Below, in pieces: positions 6,891-14,904 of a stretch of DNA of 33,703 nucleotides (position 1 is the stretch's first letter; each line of letters opens with the position of its first letter). The notes beneath the pieces were generated by a model. The model was not told where the DNA came from, made no database searches, and saw nothing but the letters and a program-made list of their open reading frames with translations. This DNA comes from Acidimicrobiaceae bacterium. GTDB lineage: Bacteria; Actinomycetota; Acidimicrobiia; Acidimicrobiales; RAAP-2. The translations under genes were made by a program, and so were the position numbers. Location of the stretch: positions 1 through 33,703 of the forward strand of contig DAHUYG010000047.1 of the NCBI GenBank assembly GCA_027315315.1, in the 5' to 3' direction.

Positions 6891-8260
6891 TCCTCGGGCA
6901 GGTCCCTCAGGAGCTCGGTGATCCGATACGCGAGGTCGAGCGCCTGGCGGGCGTTCAGCCGGGGGTCGCACGTCGTCGTGTAGCGCTGGTCGAGGTCGCC
7001 CTCGAAGATCTCCTCGGCGCCGCCCAGGCACTCGGTGACGTCGTCGCCGGTGAGCTCGACGTGCACCCCGCCCGGCCACGTGCCCTTCTCGCGGTGGACC
7101 TTGAAGAAGCCGCGCAGCTCGTCCCAGATGTCCTCGAAGCGGCGGGTCTTGCGCCCGCTCGAGGAGTTGAAGGTGTTGCCGTGCATCGGGTCGCACGCCC
7201 ACACCACCGGGTGCCCGGCCTCGGCCACGGCGTCGATGAGCGGAGGGAGCAGCGACTCGACCCGGCCCGCCCCGAGGCGGGTGATGAGGGTGAGGCGGCC
7301 CGGGACCCGGTCGGGATCGAGGGCCTCGCAGATCCCGAGCACGTCGTCGACCGTGGCCTCCGGGCCGATCTTGGCGCCGACGGGGTTGAGGATGCCCGAG
7401 AGGAAGCGCAGGTGCGCCCCGTCGAGGCGCCGGGTGCGCTCCCCGACCCAGAGCATGTGGGCCGACCCGTCCACCCAGTTGCCGGTGAGCGAGTCCCGCC
7501 TGGTGAGGGCCTCCTCGTAGTGGAGGATCAGCGCCTCGTGGCTGGTCCAGAAGTCCACCTGGTGCAGCCCGGCCTCGGCGCCGAGGTCGATGCCACACGC
7601 CGCCATGAAGCGCAGCGCCCGGTCGATCTCGCCGGCGATCCGCTCGTATCGCCGGCCCTCGAGGGAGCTCGCGACGAACTGCTGGTTCCATGCATGCACC
7701 TGGGTCAGGTCGGCGAATCCGCCGGTCGTGAACGCCCGGAGCAGATTGAGGGTCGAGGCGGACTGGTGATAGGCGGTGATGAGGCGCTCGGGGTCCGGGC
7801 GGCGGGCCTCCGGATCGAAGGCGTCGTCATTGACCATGTGGCCCCGGAAGACCTCGAGCTCGGTCTCGCCGACCGTCTCGGTCGGCGCCGAGCGGGGCTT
7901 GGCGAACTGCCCGGCGATGCGGCCGACCTTGACCACCGGGACGCCCGCCGCGTAGGTGAGCACGGCGGCCATCTGGAGGATCACCTTCAGCTTGTCGCGG
8001 ATCTGGTCGGCCGAGAACTCGTCGAAGGACTCGGCGCAGTCGCCCGCCTGGAGCAGGAAGGCCCGGCCCTGGGCGACCTCGGCCAGCTGGGCCCGCAGGT
8101 TGCGGGCCTCGCCGGCGAACACGAGCGGGGGGAGCGCGCTCAGCTGGGCCTCGACGCGCTTGCGGGCGTCGGCGTCGGGCCACGACGGCTGCTGGTCGGC
8201 CGGGTGGTCCCGCCACGCACCGGGGTGCCACGCCCCGGCCCTCTCGCTCGCCGTCGTCAT
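6887..8260 (-). CDS. aroG: 3-deoxy-7-phosphoheptulonate synthase, class II
   Basis: Condenses phosphoenolpyruvate and erythrose-4-phosphate to DAHP, the entry step of the shikimate pathway. The 457-residue protein is the class II (plant/Mycobacterium) type. It begins with the typical WHPGAWRDHPADQQPSWPD region and contains FLLQAGDCAESF, KVGRIAGQFAKPRS, the FWTSHEALILHYEEALTR segment and WACDPMHGNT. The ATG at 8260 has no real Shine-Dalgarno sequence but follows TACGCT by six bases on its own strand, suggesting a leaderless mRNA. It is a single-gene unit, divergent from nadD and convergent with the VWA gene. Confidence 0.96.
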   Translation of the reverse strand: MTTASERAGAWHPGAWRDHPADQQPSWPDADARKRVEAQLSALPPLVFAGEARNLRAQLAEVAQGRAFLLQAGDCAESFDEFSADQIRDKLKVILQMAAVLTYAAGVPVVKVGRIAGQFAKPRSAPTETVGETELEVFRGHMVNDDAFDPEARRPDPERLITAYHQSASTLNLLRAFTTGGFADLTQVHAWNQQFVASSLEGRRYERIAGEIDRALRFMAACGIDLGAEAGLHQVDFWTSHEALILHYEEALTRRDSLTGNWVDGSAHMLWVGERTRRLDGAHLRFLSGILNPVGAKIGPEATVDDVLGICEALDPDRVPGRLTLITRLGAGRVESLLPPLIDAVAEAGHPVVWACDPMHGNTFNSSSGRKTRRFEDIWDELRGFFKVHREKGTWPGGVHVELTGDDVTECLGGAEEIFEGDLDQRYTTTCDPRLNARQALDLAYRITELLRDLPED

Positions 8261-8266
8261 CCCCCA

Positions 8267-8272
8267 AGCGTA
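8267..8272 (-). promoter_or_regulatory. Putative -10 box for leaderless aroG
   Basis: On the minus strand TACGCT ends 6 bases before the aroG ATG. It matches TANNNT, and the spacing fits transcription beginning at the start codon. No clear -35 element is seen. Confidence 0.45.
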
Positions 8273-8320
8273 CGACCCCGCCGGGGCCCGCCGGCCCCAC
8301 CACAGCCCCCGGGGCGCCCG

Positions 8321-8326
8321 TAGGCT
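8321..8326 (+). promoter_or_regulatory. Putative -10 box for leaderless nadD
   Basis: TAGGCT ends 8 bases before the GTG start of nadD at 8335. There is no Shine-Dalgarno sequence. It forms a divergent pair with the aroG box about 50 bases away. Confidence 0.4.
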
Positions 8327-8334
8327 GGCGCGCC

Positions 8335-8952
8335 GTGCCCGGCACCCCCGGCGAGCGCCTCGGACTCCTGGGCGGGACCTTCGACCCGCCCCACCTCGGC
8401 CACGTCGCGGCGGCCGAGGTGGCCCGCCGCGAGCTCGGCCTCGACCGGGTCCTCTTCGTCGTGGCGAACGACCCGTGGCAGAAGACCACCCTGCGCTCGG
8501 TGAGCCCGGCCGCCGACCGGCTCGCGCTGGTCCAGGCGGCGATCGCGGGCCTGGAGGGCGCCGAGGTGAGCCGGCTCGAGCTCGACCGGGGCGGGCCCAG
8601 CTACACCGTCGACACCGTCGAGGCCCTGGCCGCCCTGGCCGTCGCCGGCGGCCGGGAGCCCCCCGAGCAGTTCCTGATCGTGGGGGCCGACGTGGTCGCG
8701 ACGCTGCCGACCTGGCACCGGGCCGGCGACCTGGCCCGCCTGGTCACCCTGGCGGTGGTGGAGCGCCCCGGGTCCCCGGCCGGTGCCCCGGGCGAGCCCT
8801 GGCGCTTCGTGCGGGTCCCGGGCACGAGCGTCGACGTCTCGAGCTCTGAGGTGCGCGACCGCATCGAGCGGGGCCGTCCGATCGGGGGCCTCGTGCCCGA
8901 GGCGGTAGAGCGTTGCATTCGCCGGCGGGCTATGTACGCTGTGGGCAGATGA
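8335..8952 (+). CDS. nadD: Nicotinate-nucleotide adenylyltransferase
   Basis: Adenylates nicotinic acid mononucleotide to deamido-NAD in NAD biosynthesis. The 205-residue protein shows the nucleotidyltransferase signature GGTFDPPHLGH near residue 14, the FVVANDPWQK segment (NadD pattern), FLIVGADVVATLPTWHR, and the C-terminal SSSEVRDRI motif that corresponds to the family ISST/SxxxR nucleotide-binding motif. The GTG at 8335 places the signature at the expected distance from the N-terminus. The stop overlaps the next start (ATGA, 8949-8952). rsfS lies two genes on, the usual nadD-rsfS neighbourhood. Confidence 0.95.
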   Translation: MPGTPGERLGLLGGTFDPPHLGHVAAAEVARRELGLDRVLFVVANDPWQKTTLRSVSPAADRLALVQAAIAGLEGAEVSRLELDRGGPSYTVDTVEALAALAVAGGREPPEQFLIVGADVVATLPTWHRAGDLARLVTLAVVERPGSPAGAPGEPWRFVRVPGTSVDVSSSEVRDRIERGRPIGGLVPEAVERCIRRRAMYAVGR

Positions 8953-9287
8953 CACTCGCCGGACCGAGGACGGCCCCATCGCATCGCCGACCGGGCCGGC
9001 ACCGGGGTCGCTCGTCCAAGCCCGTGGTGGTGGCGAGGGCCACCGTCTCGGCCCACACCCCGCCACTCGAGGACGATCACCAAGTCGATCTCGCACCCCG
9101 GGCCGAGTTGTTCGGTGTGCAAAGCGGCGTCGCGCCGGAGCCCGGGGTGAGAGAGCCAGCGGCGCTCGCCCGGCGCAGCGACCTGCACGCCGCCCGCCGA
9201 CAGCGACGCCGTGACGCCCTCGTCGGGCTCAGCGTCCTCGCCGCTGCCCTCGGGACGAGCGTCGCGATCCTGGACACGTTTCATTGA
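8949..9287 (+). CDS. Hypothetical small protein with C-terminal membrane segment
   Basis: I do not recognise this 112-residue protein. The ATG lies in a 4-base ATGA overlap with the nadD stop, which supports real, coupled translation. Residues 1-88 are polar, rich in Arg, Pro and Ala, and probably disordered. Residues 89-108 (core LVGLSVLAAALGTSVAI) look like one transmembrane helix preceded by a very basic stretch (RRQRRR), predicting a cytoplasmic N-terminus and a very short outside tail. The gene sits between nadD and rsfS, where actinobacteria often carry an envelope-related gene. A membrane-anchor role is only a guess. Confidence 0.6.
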   Translation: MTLAGPRTAPSHRRPGRHRGRSSKPVVVARATVSAHTPPLEDDHQVDLAPRAELFGVQSGVAPEPGVREPAALARRSDLHAARRQRRRDALVGLSVLAAALGTSVAILDTFH

Positions 9288-9360
9288 CCATCGCCGCTCG
9301 ACGAGTTCGGGTCCGGCGCGTCGGATCACACCCACCCACCCGAACCAGCCGAGGAGGCGA

Positions 9361-9783
9361 ATGAGCCCAGCACGTGCCAACCCCGTCCTTGCACTCGACG
9401 CGTCCGTGGTCCCGGCGAGCGCCCTGATCGCGGCGCGGGCGGCCGACGACAAGCTGGGCGAGGACACCGTCATCCTCGCCATGGGGGAGCTCCTCGGCGT
9501 GGTCGACGCGTTCGTGCTCACCTCGGGCCGCAACGACCGCCAGGTGCGGGCGTTGGTCGAGGAGGTCGAGCGCCGGGTGAAGGACCACGACGGCACGGCG
9601 CCGATCGCGATCGAGGGTCTGGCCGATGCCACCTGGGTGCTCATGGACTACGGCGACTTCGTGGTCCACGTGTTCGAGCAGCAGACCCGCAGCTACTACG
9701 ACCTCGAGCACCTCTGGTTGGGGGCCCCCCGGGTCCCCTGGCACGAGCCCGAGCGCCGAAGCGGCGCCGCCGGAGGGGGCTGA
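9361..9783 (+). CDS. rsfS: Ribosomal silencing factor RsfS
   Basis: Binds uL14 on the 50S subunit and blocks subunit joining when nutrients are low. The 140-residue protein has the RsfS fold: AARAADDKLGEDTVIL, DAFVLTSGRNDRQV, IEGLADATWVLMDYGDFVVHVF and YYDLEHLW are the diagnostic segments. The ATG at 9361 has a strong Shine-Dalgarno sequence (GAGGAGG, 9351-9357); a longer in-frame reading from 9211 would run through the preceding gene and is rejected. The stop codon lies in a perfect inverted repeat shared with the convergent lipoprotein gene. Confidence 0.96.
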   Translation: MSPARANPVLALDASVVPASALIAARAADDKLGEDTVILAMGELLGVVDAFVLTSGRNDRQVRALVEEVERRVKDHDGTAPIAIEGLADATWVLMDYGDFVVHVFEQQTRSYYDLEHLWLGAPRVPWHEPERRSGAAGGG

Positions 9784-9800
9784 GCGACCCCGTCGCTCAG
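9780..9800. terminator. Bidirectional hairpin containing both convergent stop codons
   Basis: CTGAGCGAC (9780-9788) and GTCGCTCAG (9792-9800) form a perfect 9-bp stem around CCC. The rsfS TGA (9781-9783) is in one arm, and the opposing gene's TGA (9797-9799 on the plus strand) is in the other. No T-tract is present. The arms begin with the same CTGAGCG as the hairpin at 6874-6890. Confidence 0.55.
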
Positions 9801-10411
9801 CTGGTCGGCGTGCAGTCGCCGTCGACGAACTGGTAGTCGGCCGGCGTCACCGGCCGGGCGACCGGAGAGCCGTTCACCGGCACCTCGAGCGGGTTGCCCC
9901 CGACCTCGAAGTTGACCGAGAGGTGGGGGATCGCCTGGGGCAGATTGCAGGCGATCGTGAACACGACCTGCTCGACGGCCAACAGCTCGTCGGGGCCGCT
10001 CGTCTCTTGGAAGCCGTTGGAGAGGTCGACGGTGATCGGCTCGCTCGGCTCGCTCGTCGGGGTGATGGCCGGGTTGGGGTTCACGCTGTTCAGGCGGGTC
10101 GCCACCGGGATCGCGGTGAGGAACCCCTCCGGGGGGGTCCCGAGCAGGACGCCCAGGGCGTTGTCGATGCGGTTGGCCTGCTCGGGGGCGTAGCGGATCG
10201 CGGGCGCCGGCGTGTTCGAGCTGGTCAACCAGACGACCGTGAAGGGCAGGTCCGAGGAGGGCGGCGGGGTCGTCGTCGAGGTGGGGGCGAGCTGGGGGAT
10301 CTCGCTCCTCTCGAGCGCCCTCGGCGAGCCCGTGGTGGGGACCCCACAGGCGCAGGCGACGAGCGCGAGCGCGCCGAGCGCGGCCATCGCCCTGCAGCCG
10401 AGCGCCCTCAC
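9797..10411 (-). CDS. Short LpqB-like GerMN-domain lipoprotein
   Basis: A 204-residue predicted lipoprotein. The signal sequence ends in the lipobox LVAC (Cys20). A Thr/Pro-rich linker (about 40-55) is followed by a GerMN domain (about 58-180: FTVVWLT, EQANRIDNALGVLLG, ITVDLSNGF, VVFTIACN). The GTG start at 10411 overlaps the kinase stop (GTGA, 10408-10411), and it is the only start giving a signal peptide directly after the kinase. In actinobacteria mtrA-mtrB is followed by lpqB, a lipoprotein of roughly 580 residues that includes a GerMN domain and a beta-propeller and modulates MtrB. This protein keeps the position, lipidation and GerMN domain but lacks the propeller. Confidence 0.82.
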   Translation of the reverse strand: MRALGCRAMAALGALALVACACGVPTTGSPRALERSEIPQLAPTSTTTPPPSSDLPFTVVWLTSSNTPAPAIRYAPEQANRIDNALGVLLGTPPEGFLTAIPVATRLNSVNPNPAITPTSEPSEPITVDLSNGFQETSGPDELLAVEQVVFTIACNLPQAIPHLSVNFEVGGNPLEVPVNGSPVARPVTPADYQFVDGDCTPTS

Positions 10412-11910
10412 CCGGCCTCCTCGTCCTCGAACACCGGAAGCTCGACCGTGAACCGGGCGCCCCCGCCGGGGGCGTCCTCGATCCCGACCAGCCCACCGAG
10501 GAGGCGGACGTGCTCGGCCACGAGGGCGAGGCCGAGCCCGGTCCCGGTGCTCGCGCCCCGCCGCCCCGAGGCCTGGCCCCGATAGAAGCGGTCGAAGATC
10601 CGTCGCCGCTCGGCGAGCGCAACCCCCGGGCCCTGGTCCTCGACCGCGATGACCATGGTGGGCTGGCCGCCTCGCACCGGGCCGTTCTCGGCCGCCACCC
10701 GCGTCGCACCGCCCCCGTAGAGGGCGGCGTTCTCGAGGAGGTTCGCCATCACCCTCCCGAAGCGCCGCTTGTCGACGTTCAAGATCACGTTGTCGAGCAG
10801 CGGGTCGACCCACACCTCGGGGGGCGCGACCCCGTTGGGCAACGTGTGCGAGCTGGCGTGGACCGACTGGCGCACGAGCTCGCCCGCGTCCACCGGCTCG
10901 AGCGCCACGTCCATCGATCCGGTGTCCGAGCGCGAGATCTCGAGGAGCTCGGCGACCATTCGCTCGAACCGGCGCAGGTCGGCACCGAGGAGCTCCAAGG
11001 CGTGCTGGGCCCTCGGGGTGAGCTCGTCGGCGTGGGCCTCGAGCACGTTCAGCGTGTTGGCGAGCGTGGTGAGCGGCGAGCGCAGCTCGTGGCTGACGTC
11101 GGAGGCGAACCGGGCGTCGCGTTCGATGCGCTCCTGGAGCTGGTCAACCATCGTGTTGAACGACTGGGTGAGGCCCGTGAGGTCGGGGTCCTCGGTCGTC
11201 GCCCGCAGCCGCGTGTCGAGATCCCCGCGGGCGATGGCGACCGCGGCGCGCGACACGGCGCTCAGCGGACGAAGCGAGCGCCCGCTCGCGATGCGCCCCA
11301 CGATCCCGCCGAGCACGGTGGTGATCAGGCCGCCGAGCACGAGCGCGAGCGCGAGCACGTGCAGGGTGTGATCGAGCTCCCCGAGGTTGTAGATGGCGAA
11401 GTACTGGGCGTTGCGCAGTCCGGGGATCGGGATGCCGACGAGTGCCTGGGGAGATCCGTTCAAGACGACGGTCTGGGTCGCCGGGGTGCCGGTGGCGACC
11501 AGGGCCCGCAGGCCGACCGGGACCTCGCCGAGCGACACGGCGAAGCTCGAGTAGTAGGGCTTGCCCCGATAGACGAGGATCGAGGTCGCGCCCGAACTGC
11601 TGTTCACCTTGTTCAAGAGGGTGGGGACGAACTCGCTCGGCTGGGCCCTCAGGGCGTTCTCGACGGTGCCGGCGCTGCTCACCGACTCGGTGATGGCCGA
11701 GTTGATCTGGTCGCCAACCAAGAAGTGCGAGGTGCTGTAGAACGCGAGGCCGCCCATGAGCAAGGAGAGAAGGAGCGCGCCGAACGCGAACAGCCCGGTC
11801 ACTCGGGCGCGCAGACCGAGGCGCTCCCAGATCTCGAGGGGCCCCCGCAGGGCGCGGCGGAACCGGCGGGTGCGAGCTGGCGGCACGGTGATCGCCGCCA
11901 CGTCGCTCAC
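10408..11910 (-). CDS. mtrB: Sensor histidine kinase, MtrB-like
   Basis: A 500-residue membrane kinase. TM1 is at about 37-57, an extracellular sensor region at 60-180, TM2 at about 183-205 and HAMP at about 205-258. The HisKA motif SHELRSPL has His274, the N-box is NLLENAALYG, and the glycine boxes are DQGPGVA and GTGLGLAL. It probably phosphorylates the upstream-encoded response regulator and controls cell-wall and osmotic functions, as MtrB does in other actinobacteria. The GTG at 11910 is one base past the regulator stop, and no other in-frame start precedes TM1 within the gene boundary; a longer frame reading into the regulator is an artefact. The lipoprotein gene overlaps its stop by four bases. 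Confidence 0.9.
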   Translation of the reverse strand: MSDVAAITVPPARTRRFRRALRGPLEIWERLGLRARVTGLFAFGALLLSLLMGGLAFYSTSHFLVGDQINSAITESVSSAGTVENALRAQPSEFVPTLLNKVNSSSGATSILVYRGKPYYSSFAVSLGEVPVGLRALVATGTPATQTVVLNGSPQALVGIPIPGLRNAQYFAIYNLGELDHTLHVLALALVLGGLITTVLGGIVGRIASGRSLRPLSAVSRAAVAIARGDLDTRLRATTEDPDLTGLTQSFNTMVDQLQERIERDARFASDVSHELRSPLTTLANTLNVLEAHADELTPRAQHALELLGADLRRFERMVAELLEISRSDTGSMDVALEPVDAGELVRQSVHASSHTLPNGVAPPEVWVDPLLDNVILNVDKRRFGRVMANLLENAALYGGGATRVAAENGPVRGGQPTMVIAVEDQGPGVALAERRRIFDRFYRGQASGRRGASTGTGLGLALVAEHVRLLGGLVGIEDAPGGGARFTVELPVFEDEEAG

Positions 11911-11911
11911 C

Positions 11912-12595
11912 TCAGGGGACCAGCTTGTAGCCCATCCCGCGGACGGTGAGGATGTGGCGGGGGAGCGCCGGGTCGGGCTCGACCTTGGTGCGGAGTCGGC
12001 GGATGTGCACGTCGACCAGCCGACCGTCGCCGAAGTAGTCATATCCCCAGACCCGGTCGAGCAGCTGCTCTCGGGTGAGCACCTTGTTCGGGTTGGTGGC
12101 GAGCTCGCAGAGAAGGCGGAACTCCGTGCGCGTGCAATGGACGTCCTCGCCGTCGTGGTGCCGGAGCACGCCCTGCTCGGGGATGAGCTCGAGGTCCCCG
12201 AAGGTGAGGATCCGGGGCTCTTCTTCTGCGGGCCGGGCCCGGCGAAGGAGCGCGCGGATTCGGGCGCCGAGCTCCTTGGCCACGAAGGGCTTGGTCACGT
12301 AGTCGTCGGCACCGGCCTCGAGCCCGGCAACCACGTCGTGGGTGTCGGTCCGGGCCGTCACCATGATGATGGGCACGGCGCTCTGGCGCCGGAGCGCTCT
12401 GCAGCACTCGAACCCGTCCATCCCGGGCAGCATGAGGTCGATCAGGGTGACGTCGGGTGCCTGGGCCGTGAAGTGGTCGAGGGCCTCCTCGCCGGAGCCC
12501 ACGTCGTCGACCTCGTAGCCCTCTTCCTCGAGCGCGAGGCGCATGGAGGAGCGGATGCGCTCGTCATCCTCGACCACCAGGATTCGGCTGCTCAT
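11912..12595 (-). CDS. mtrA: OmpR/PhoB-family response regulator, MtrA-like
   Basis: A 227-residue two-component regulator with a receiver domain (1-120: acidic pocket VVEDDE, phospho-acceptor Asp53 in LIDLMLPG, conserved Lys102 in TKPF) and a winged-helix DNA-binding domain (about 130-227: RTEFRLLCELA, VLTREQLLDRVWG, VDVHIRRLRTKVE, ILTVRGMGYKLV). The C-terminal pattern and the order regulator-kinase-GerMN lipoprotein resemble MtrA-MtrB-LpqB. The ATG at 12595 has a purine-rich GAGAGAG a few bases upstream. It is transcribed divergently from the recombinase gene across about 150 bases. Orthology to MtrA rather than another OmpR-type regulator is inferred mostly from context. Confidence 0.9.
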   Translation of the reverse strand: MSSRILVVEDDERIRSSMRLALEEEGYEVDDVGSGEEALDHFTAQAPDVTLIDLMLPGMDGFECCRALRRQSAVPIIMVTARTDTHDVVAGLEAGADDYVTKPFVAKELGARIRALLRRARPAEEEPRILTFGDLELIPEQGVLRHHDGEDVHCTRTEFRLLCELATNPNKVLTREQLLDRVWGYDYFGDGRLVDVHIRRLRTKVEPDPALPRHILTVRGMGYKLVP

Positions 12596-12747
12596 CGACT
12601 CTCTCGCTTCTCGGCCTGGTCGGCCTCGGACGGAGCGCGCCCGATGCCCGCATCATGCCATAGCGCTTCGCTCACGAAGCTCCAGTGCCGCGCCCGGGGC
12701 GGGCGGTCGCTCGACGGTCCATACTGGCGGGAAGCTAGCGGCATAGC
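12596..12747. promoter_or_regulatory. Divergent intergenic region between mtrA-like and xerC-like genes
   Basis: This region of about 150 bases must hold promoters for both directions. A perfect 6-bp inverted repeat with a 4-base loop (GCTTCG 12665-12670, CGAAGC 12675-12680) sits about 70 bases upstream of the regulator start and could be an operator. CATACT at 12720-12725 is a possible -10 for the plus-strand gene. Neither direction shows a consensus -35. Confidence 0.35.
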
Positions 12748-13695
12748 GTGGCCTCCATGTCGGGCGCAGTCGCCGGTCGGAGGACCGAGGTGCCGTCGGC
12801 GTCGACGACCTGGCGCTTCGACGACTTCGCCAGGTCGATCGGCGGCCGCTCGGAGGCGACCCGGCGCGCCTACCTCTCGGATCTGCGCGGCTTCGCCGAG
12901 TGGGCGTCGCGCGGCGGGGTCGAGGAGCCGGGGCGGGTCCAGCGCATCCTCCTGCGCCGGTACCTCGCGTATCTCGCGACGCGCCGCTACGCACGGGCAT
13001 CGGTCGCCCGCAAGGCGGCCGCACTCCGCGCCTATTTCTCTTGGTGCCGCCGGCGCGGCCTGGTCGGCGTCGATCCGGCTCGCGGGCTCTCGGCGCCGCG
13101 CTCGGGGGGTCGCCTTCCGAGGGTCCTCTCCCATGCCGAGCTCGATCGGATGCTCGACTCCAAGTCCCAGGGGGCCCCCGGCGAGAACCCCACCGCGCTC
13201 GCGATCGAGCTGCGCGACCGCGCCGTCTTGGAGCTCCTCTACGCGGCGGGGCTGCGGGTTGCCGAGCTCTGCGGGCTCGACCGGTCGGGTCTCGACCTGC
13301 GCGCCCGGATCGTCACCGTCACGGGCAAGGGGGATAAGGAACGGCAGCTGCCCATCCACGAGGCGGCGGCCGAGGCGCTCGATGCATGGCTGGATCGCGG
13401 TCGCGCCCGGTTGGTCAAGGCCGAGAGCCCCCGCGAGGCCGTGTTCTTGAACCGGGTGGGGAACCGCCTCGGCCCTCGCGACGTCCGGCGCATCATCTAT
13501 CGGCGCTCGCCGGTGCCCACCCATCCCCACGCGCTTCGACACAGCTTCGCCACCCACCTGCTCGACGGCGGCGCCGACCTGCGTGTGGTCCAGGAGCTCC
13601 TCGGGCACTCCAGCCTCCAGACGACCCAGGTGTACACGCACGTGAGCAAGGAGCGGCTCGTCTCGGTCTACAAGGGCACGCACCCCCGGGCCTGA
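12748..13695 (+). CDS. xerC: Tyrosine recombinase XerC/XerD-type
   Basis: A 315-residue site-specific recombinase. The SAM-like core-binding domain occupies about 22-105 and the catalytic domain about 125-315. All catalytic residues are visible: Arg170 (GLRVAEL), Lys194 (TGKGDKERQ), His261 and Arg264 ([12 protein letters not shown]), His287 (LGHSS) and the nucleophile Tyr296 (QVYTHVS). The length and the tail after Tyr fit chromosome-dimer-resolving XerC/XerD rather than a phage integrase, and rpsB lies downstream, as in many actinobacteria. The start could be GTG 12748 or ATG 12757, three codons later; neither has a strong Shine-Dalgarno sequence. XerC versus XerD cannot be settled here. Confidence 0.9.
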   Translation: MASMSGAVAGRRTEVPSASTTWRFDDFARSIGGRSEATRRAYLSDLRGFAEWASRGGVEEPGRVQRILLRRYLAYLATRRYARASVARKAAALRAYFSWCRRRGLVGVDPARGLSAPRSGGRLPRVLSHAELDRMLDSKSQGAPGENPTALAIELRDRAVLELLYAAGLRVAELCGLDRSGLDLRARIVTVTGKGDKERQLPIHEAAAEALDAWLDRGRARLVKAESPREAVFLNRVGNRLGPRDVRRIIYRRSPVPTHPHALRHSFATHLLDGGADLRVVQELLGHSSLQTTQVYTHVSKERLVSVYKGTHPRA

Positions 13696-13746
13696 GGCGC
13701 CCTCGGCTGGCCCCAGCGCGCCGACGCCCTCGATCCGCCATCATGC

Positions 13747-13786
13747 GGCGCCGGCGCCCTCCTCGAGGGAGGAATCCGCCGGCGCC
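13747..13786 (+). terminator. Strong hairpin downstream of xerC
   Basis: GGCGCCGGCG (13747-13756) pairs perfectly with CGCCGGCGCC (13777-13786). Inside it CCCTC (13757-13761) pairs with GAGGG (13765-13769). This gives a stable two-part stem about 50 bases after the xerC stop. There is no T-tract, so it is either a GC-type terminator or an mRNA 3'-end structure. Confidence 0.45.
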
Positions 13787-13865
13787 TCGCCGGAGCGGGA
13801 CACCGCGACCCGGCGCCCAGGCTGCTCGCCGGGGTGGGCCGTTCGTCGCTCGGCCGGCCTGGGGG

Positions 13866-13871
13866 TACACT
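13866..13871 (+). promoter_or_regulatory. Putative rpsB promoter (-10 TACACT)
   Basis: TACACT at 13866-13871 with TTCGTC at 13842-13847, an 18-base spacer, is a fair sigma-70-type promoter. It would give an rpsB 5' leader of about 110 bases. The 13696-13990 gap otherwise holds the hairpin at 13747-13786 and no convincing gene. An S2-binding autoregulatory structure in this leader is possible but not demonstrated. Confidence 0.45.
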
Positions 13872-13990
13872 CTTCGCTGCTCGCCAGGGCGGGCGCCAAC
13901 TCTTTCCATCACGCACCCGAGCGCGTTCATCGGTCGCCCCAAACGGGGTGCTGCGCCCGGGGAGGACCAACCGACTGGAGGAAACGACAC

Positions 13991-14902
13991 ATGGCCGTCG
14001 TCACGATGCGCCAAATGCTCGAGGCCGGAGTGCACTTCGGGCATCAGACCCGGCGCTGGAACCCCAAGATGCGCAGGTACATCCTGGGTGAGCGCAACGG
14101 GATCTACCTGATCGACCTGCACAAGACGCTCGAGGGCGTGGAGTCGGCGTACTCCTTCATCCGTGACCTCGTCGCCGGCGGGGGCAGGGTCCTCTTCGTC
14201 GGAACCAAGAAGCAGACCCAGGGCCCGGTCGCCGAGTACGCGAGGGCGTGCGGGATGCCCTATGTGAACCAGCGCTGGCTGGGGGGGATGCTCACCAACT
14301 TCTCGACGGTCAGCTCGCGGGTGAAGCGGATGCAGGAGCTCGAGGCCATGCAGGCGGCCGGCGACTTCGACGGCATGCCCAAGCGGGAGGCCCTGCGTCA
14401 CGTTCGAGAGCTCGACAAGCTGAAGCGCAACCTCGGGGGGATCAGCGGTCTCGATCGTCTCCCCGACGCCATCTTCGTCATCGACACGAAGAAGGAGCAC
14501 ATTGCGGTCACCGAGGCCAACAAGCTGCGCCTCCCGGTGGTCGCAGTGGTCGACACCAACTGTGACCCCGACGTGATCACCTACGTGATCCCGGGGAACG
14601 ACGACGCGATCCGCTCGGGTGCGCTCATGTGCCGGATCGTGGCCGAGGCGGTCCGCGAGGGCCGTTTCGTCGCCAACAACCGCCCGGCACCGAGGGCCGC
14701 CGCCGACGGCGCTGCGGCATCCCAGGCGGCCGCAGCACAGGCGCCGGCACCCCAGGCGCCCGCGCCGGCGGTCGAGGCGCCCACCGCGGCGCCCGAGCCC
14801 GAGACGGCCGAGCCGGTCGCGGAGGCTGCGGCCACCGAGACCGAGACCCAAGCAGAAGAGACGACCGCCGTCGGCACCCCGACCGGCGGCCCGGAGGTGT
14901 AG
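13991..14902 (+). CDS. rpsB: 30S ribosomal protein S2
   Basis: A component of the small ribosomal subunit. The 303-residue protein carries the S2 hallmarks: the start [37 protein letters not shown], the VLFVGTKKQ segment, [12 protein letters not shown], and [16 protein letters not shown] with [11 protein letters not shown]. The S2 core ends near residue 235. The remaining 65 or so residues are an Ala/Pro/Glu-rich tail of low complexity, probably disordered. The ATG at 13991 has a good Shine-Dalgarno sequence (GGAGG, 13977-13981). tsf starts 2 bases after the stop, the standard rpsB-tsf operon. Confidence 0.98.
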   Translation: MAVVTMRQMLEAGVHFGHQTRRWNPKMRRYILGERNGIYLIDLHKTLEGVESAYSFIRDLVAGGGRVLFVGTKKQTQGPVAEYARACGMPYVNQRWLGGMLTNFSTVSSRVKRMQELEAMQAAGDFDGMPKREALRHVRELDKLKRNLGGISGLDRLPDAIFVIDTKKEHIAVTEANKLRLPVVAVVDTNCDPDVITYVIPGNDDAIRSGALMCRIVAEAVREGRFVANNRPAPRAAADGAAASQAAAAQAPAPQAPAPAVEAPTAAPEPETAEPVAEAAATETETQAEETTAVGTPTGGPEV

Positions 14903-14904
14903 AG

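Noticed and set aside
8913..8948. Upstream extension of the small membrane protein gene
   Set aside because: The extension lies within nadD and gives no domain. The ATG in the four-base overlap at 8949 is the natural start.
12748..13695. XerC-type gene as an integrase marking a mobile element
   Set aside because: Length, motifs and position next to rpsB fit a chromosomal dimer-resolution recombinase. There is no att-like repeat, tRNA gene or phage gene nearby.
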